Source: Clostridiales bacterium (GTDB lineage: Bacteria > Bacillota > Clostridia > Oscillospirales > Acutalibacteraceae). Taken from it: 13,106 bases of DNA. Below the pieces are notes generated by a model. That model saw nothing but the letters and a program-made list of their open reading frames with translations. It had not been told where the DNA came from and searched no databases. The translations under genes were made by a program, and so were the position numbers. The stretch is from assembly GCA_012728445.1 (NCBI GenBank), contig JAAYFA010000048.1, positions 1 through 13,106 on the forward strand, read 5' to 3'. Positions within the stretch are counted from its first letter, which is position 1; every line of letters starts with the position of its first letter. Positions 11,813-13,106 of the stretch are shown here, piece after piece.

Positions 11813-13106
11813 ATGGGTAAAGTTAAAATAGCGGTACTCGGTGTAGGCTCGCGTGGGCTGGAATACGCGTCTTTTGTTAAATACTTTCACAAAAAAGAGG
11901 CCGAGATTGTCGCCATCTGCGATTATAACCCCATCAGGCTCGCGCAAGTTGCCAAACATTTTAAACTGCCGGCCGATAAGTGCTTTGCAAGCGAAGAAGC
12001 GTTTTTCGGCGCAGGCAAATTAGCAGACGCCATCTTCATCTGCACGCAGGACAAATCGCACTATGGCCATGCAATCAAGGCGCTTGATTTAGACTATCAC
12101 ATCATGTTGGAAAAGCCCGTGTCAGGCAACATCGCCGAGTGTGAAGATTTGGCGCAAAAGGCTAAAGAAAAAAAGGTCTGTTTGGTGGTCTGCCATGTGT
12201 TGCGCTACTCCAACTACTATAAAAAAATCAAAGAGCTTTTAAGAAGCGGCGAACTCGGCGAAATCGTCAGCATCAACCACAGCGAGAGTATTGCCTATTT
12301 TCACTTTGCCCACAGCTTTGTCAGGGGCAACTGGCACAATGAGGCCGAGTCCAACCCGTCACTGCTCGCCAAATGCTGCCATGACATTGACCTCTTACAA
12401 TGGTTCATGGATACCGATTGCAAAAGCGTTTCCTCCATCGGTTCGCTGGCCTATTTTAATAAAGAAAACGCCCCCGAAGGCGCGACAAATCGGTGCTTAG
12501 ACGGTTGCAAAGTGAAAGCTTGCTGCCCCTATGATGCGGAAAGGCTCTATATCACCGACCCGTTTTACAGGGCAACCTTCCTCAAATACAAAGGACGAGA
12601 GCTGACCGATAAAATCGGCAGCCCAAAAGCAAAAAAATATGAAGCCTTAAAAACAGGGGATTACGGTAAATGCGTTTACCATTGCGACAACGATGTTGCC
12701 GACAACCAAGTCGTCGTCATGGACTTCGGCCAAGGCAAAACCGCGGTACACACCATGAACGCCCTAACGGATAAAATGTTCCGTCAAACCCATGTCATCT
12801 GCACCAAAGGCGAAATTATCGGTAATGATTCCGAGCCAAAACTCACCGTCAACATCTTTGGCAAAGGCGGCAAAAAAATCCGCACAAAACTCCTCGCCTT
12901 CACCGGTCACGCCGAAGGCGACTTCCGCCTGATAACAAGCTTTATAAAGCTGATGAACGGCACACTGGAAAACAAAGAGGATGTCACGTTTATTGATGCT
13001 ACTATTCCGAGCCATAAGATTATTATGGCGGCGGAGGAGTCGCGGCATAAGGGCGGGGTGCCGGTGGATGTGGGCAGTTTTGTGAATGCATTGCCCGTTC
13101 TTGCAC
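11813..13106 (+). CDS. Gfo/Idh/MocA-family NAD(P)-dependent oxidoreductase (partial, C-terminus beyond right edge)
   Basis: The frame is open from ATG 11813 (AGGAGG 6 nt upstream) to the window end, giving 431 residues. An N-terminal Rossmann fold is shown by VLGVGSRG (8-15) and the acidic end of strand 2 in AICDYNP (34-40). EKPVSGN (100-106) carries the conserved catalytic-region Lys, and CCHDIDLLQW (188-197) contains the His expected at the active site of the C-terminal domain. Members oxidise or reduce sugars, polyols and aminosugars using NAD(P). An insert with four Cys, RCLDGCKVKACC (227-238), is a mark of a long subgroup and could bind a metal. Codons change near the end: after about 13020 third positions become mostly G, unlike the C-rich codons before. 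It is divergent from the sugar symporter, which suggests a shared carbohydrate substrate. Confidence 0.9.
   Translation, partial: MGKVKIAVLGVGSRGLEYASFVKYFHKKEAEIVAICDYNPIRLAQVAKHFKLPADKCFASEEAFFGAGKLADAIFICTQDKSHYGHAIKALDLDYHIMLEKPVSGNIAECEDLAQKAKEKKVCLVVCHVLRYSNYYKKIKELLRSGELGEIVSINHSESIAYFHFAHSFVRGNWHNEAESNPSLLAKCCHDIDLLQWFMDTDCKSVSSIGSLAYFNKENAPEGATNRCLDGCKVKACCPYDAERLYITDPFYRATFLKYKGRELTDKIGSPKAKKYEALKTGDYGKCVYHCDNDVADNQVVVMDFGQGKTAVHTMNALTDKMFRQTHVICTKGEIIGNDSEPKLTVNIFGKGGKKIRTKLLAFTGHAEGDFRLITSFIKLMNGTLENKEDVTFIDATIPSHKIIMAAEESRHKGGVPVDVGSFVNALPVLA

Overview
The window looks like chromosome of an anaerobic, low-to-mid-GC Bacillota (Firmicutes), most likely a Clostridia/Oscillospiraceae-type bacterium. 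The reasons are strong AGGAGG ribosome-binding sites before most genes, vegetative TTGACA/TATAAT promoters, several intrinsic terminators, a Firmicutes-style 116-nt 5S rRNA, and a YdbC-type PC4 protein. The taxonomic call is an inference. I see no phage, insertion sequence, CRISPR array or tRNA gene.

Layout. (1) Positions 1-2108, minus strand: nadB-nadC, the NAD de novo pair (L-aspartate oxidase and quinolinate phosphoribosyltransferase, the latter cut by the left edge), with its own promoter. (2) 2128-2345, minus: a solitary 5S rRNA gene with its own A/T-rich upstream region, consensus-like promoter, leader hairpin and terminator, and no 16S or 23S beside it. (3) 2363-3766: a flavin-reductase-like flavoprotein (minus) divergent from a TIM-barrel protein of unknown function (plus), the latter ending at a strong terminator. 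(4) 3779-8804, minus: a compact five-gene operon in the order duplicated SCP2-like protein, class III aminotransferase, transketolase N-half, transketolase C-half, second duplicated SCP2-like protein. It runs from one near-consensus promoter, and the mRNA should begin directly with a GC-rich hairpin. (5) 8865-9994, plus: a YgjP/DUF45 zinc metallopeptidase and a PC4/YdbC ssDNA-binding protein, ending at a bidirectional terminator. (6) 10024-11517, minus: a GPH-type (MelB-like) sugar symporter. Divergent from it, after a promoter and a possible 59-codon membrane peptide, is a Gfo/Idh/MocA oxidoreductase cut by the right edge.

How the genes may work together. The five-gene operon is the part worth most attention. 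A class III PLP aminotransferase and a two-subunit transketolase are flanked in one transcript by two proteins, each built from two SCP2-like (hydrophobic-ligand-binding) modules. This suggests a pathway that moves a two-carbon ketol unit and adds or removes an amino group on a sugar- or lipid-like compound, with carriers for the substrate or product. The nearby symporter and Gfo/Idh dehydrogenase would suit uptake and oxidation of a sugar or polyol, but they are separate transcription units and the link is only contextual. The substrate cannot be read from the sequence.
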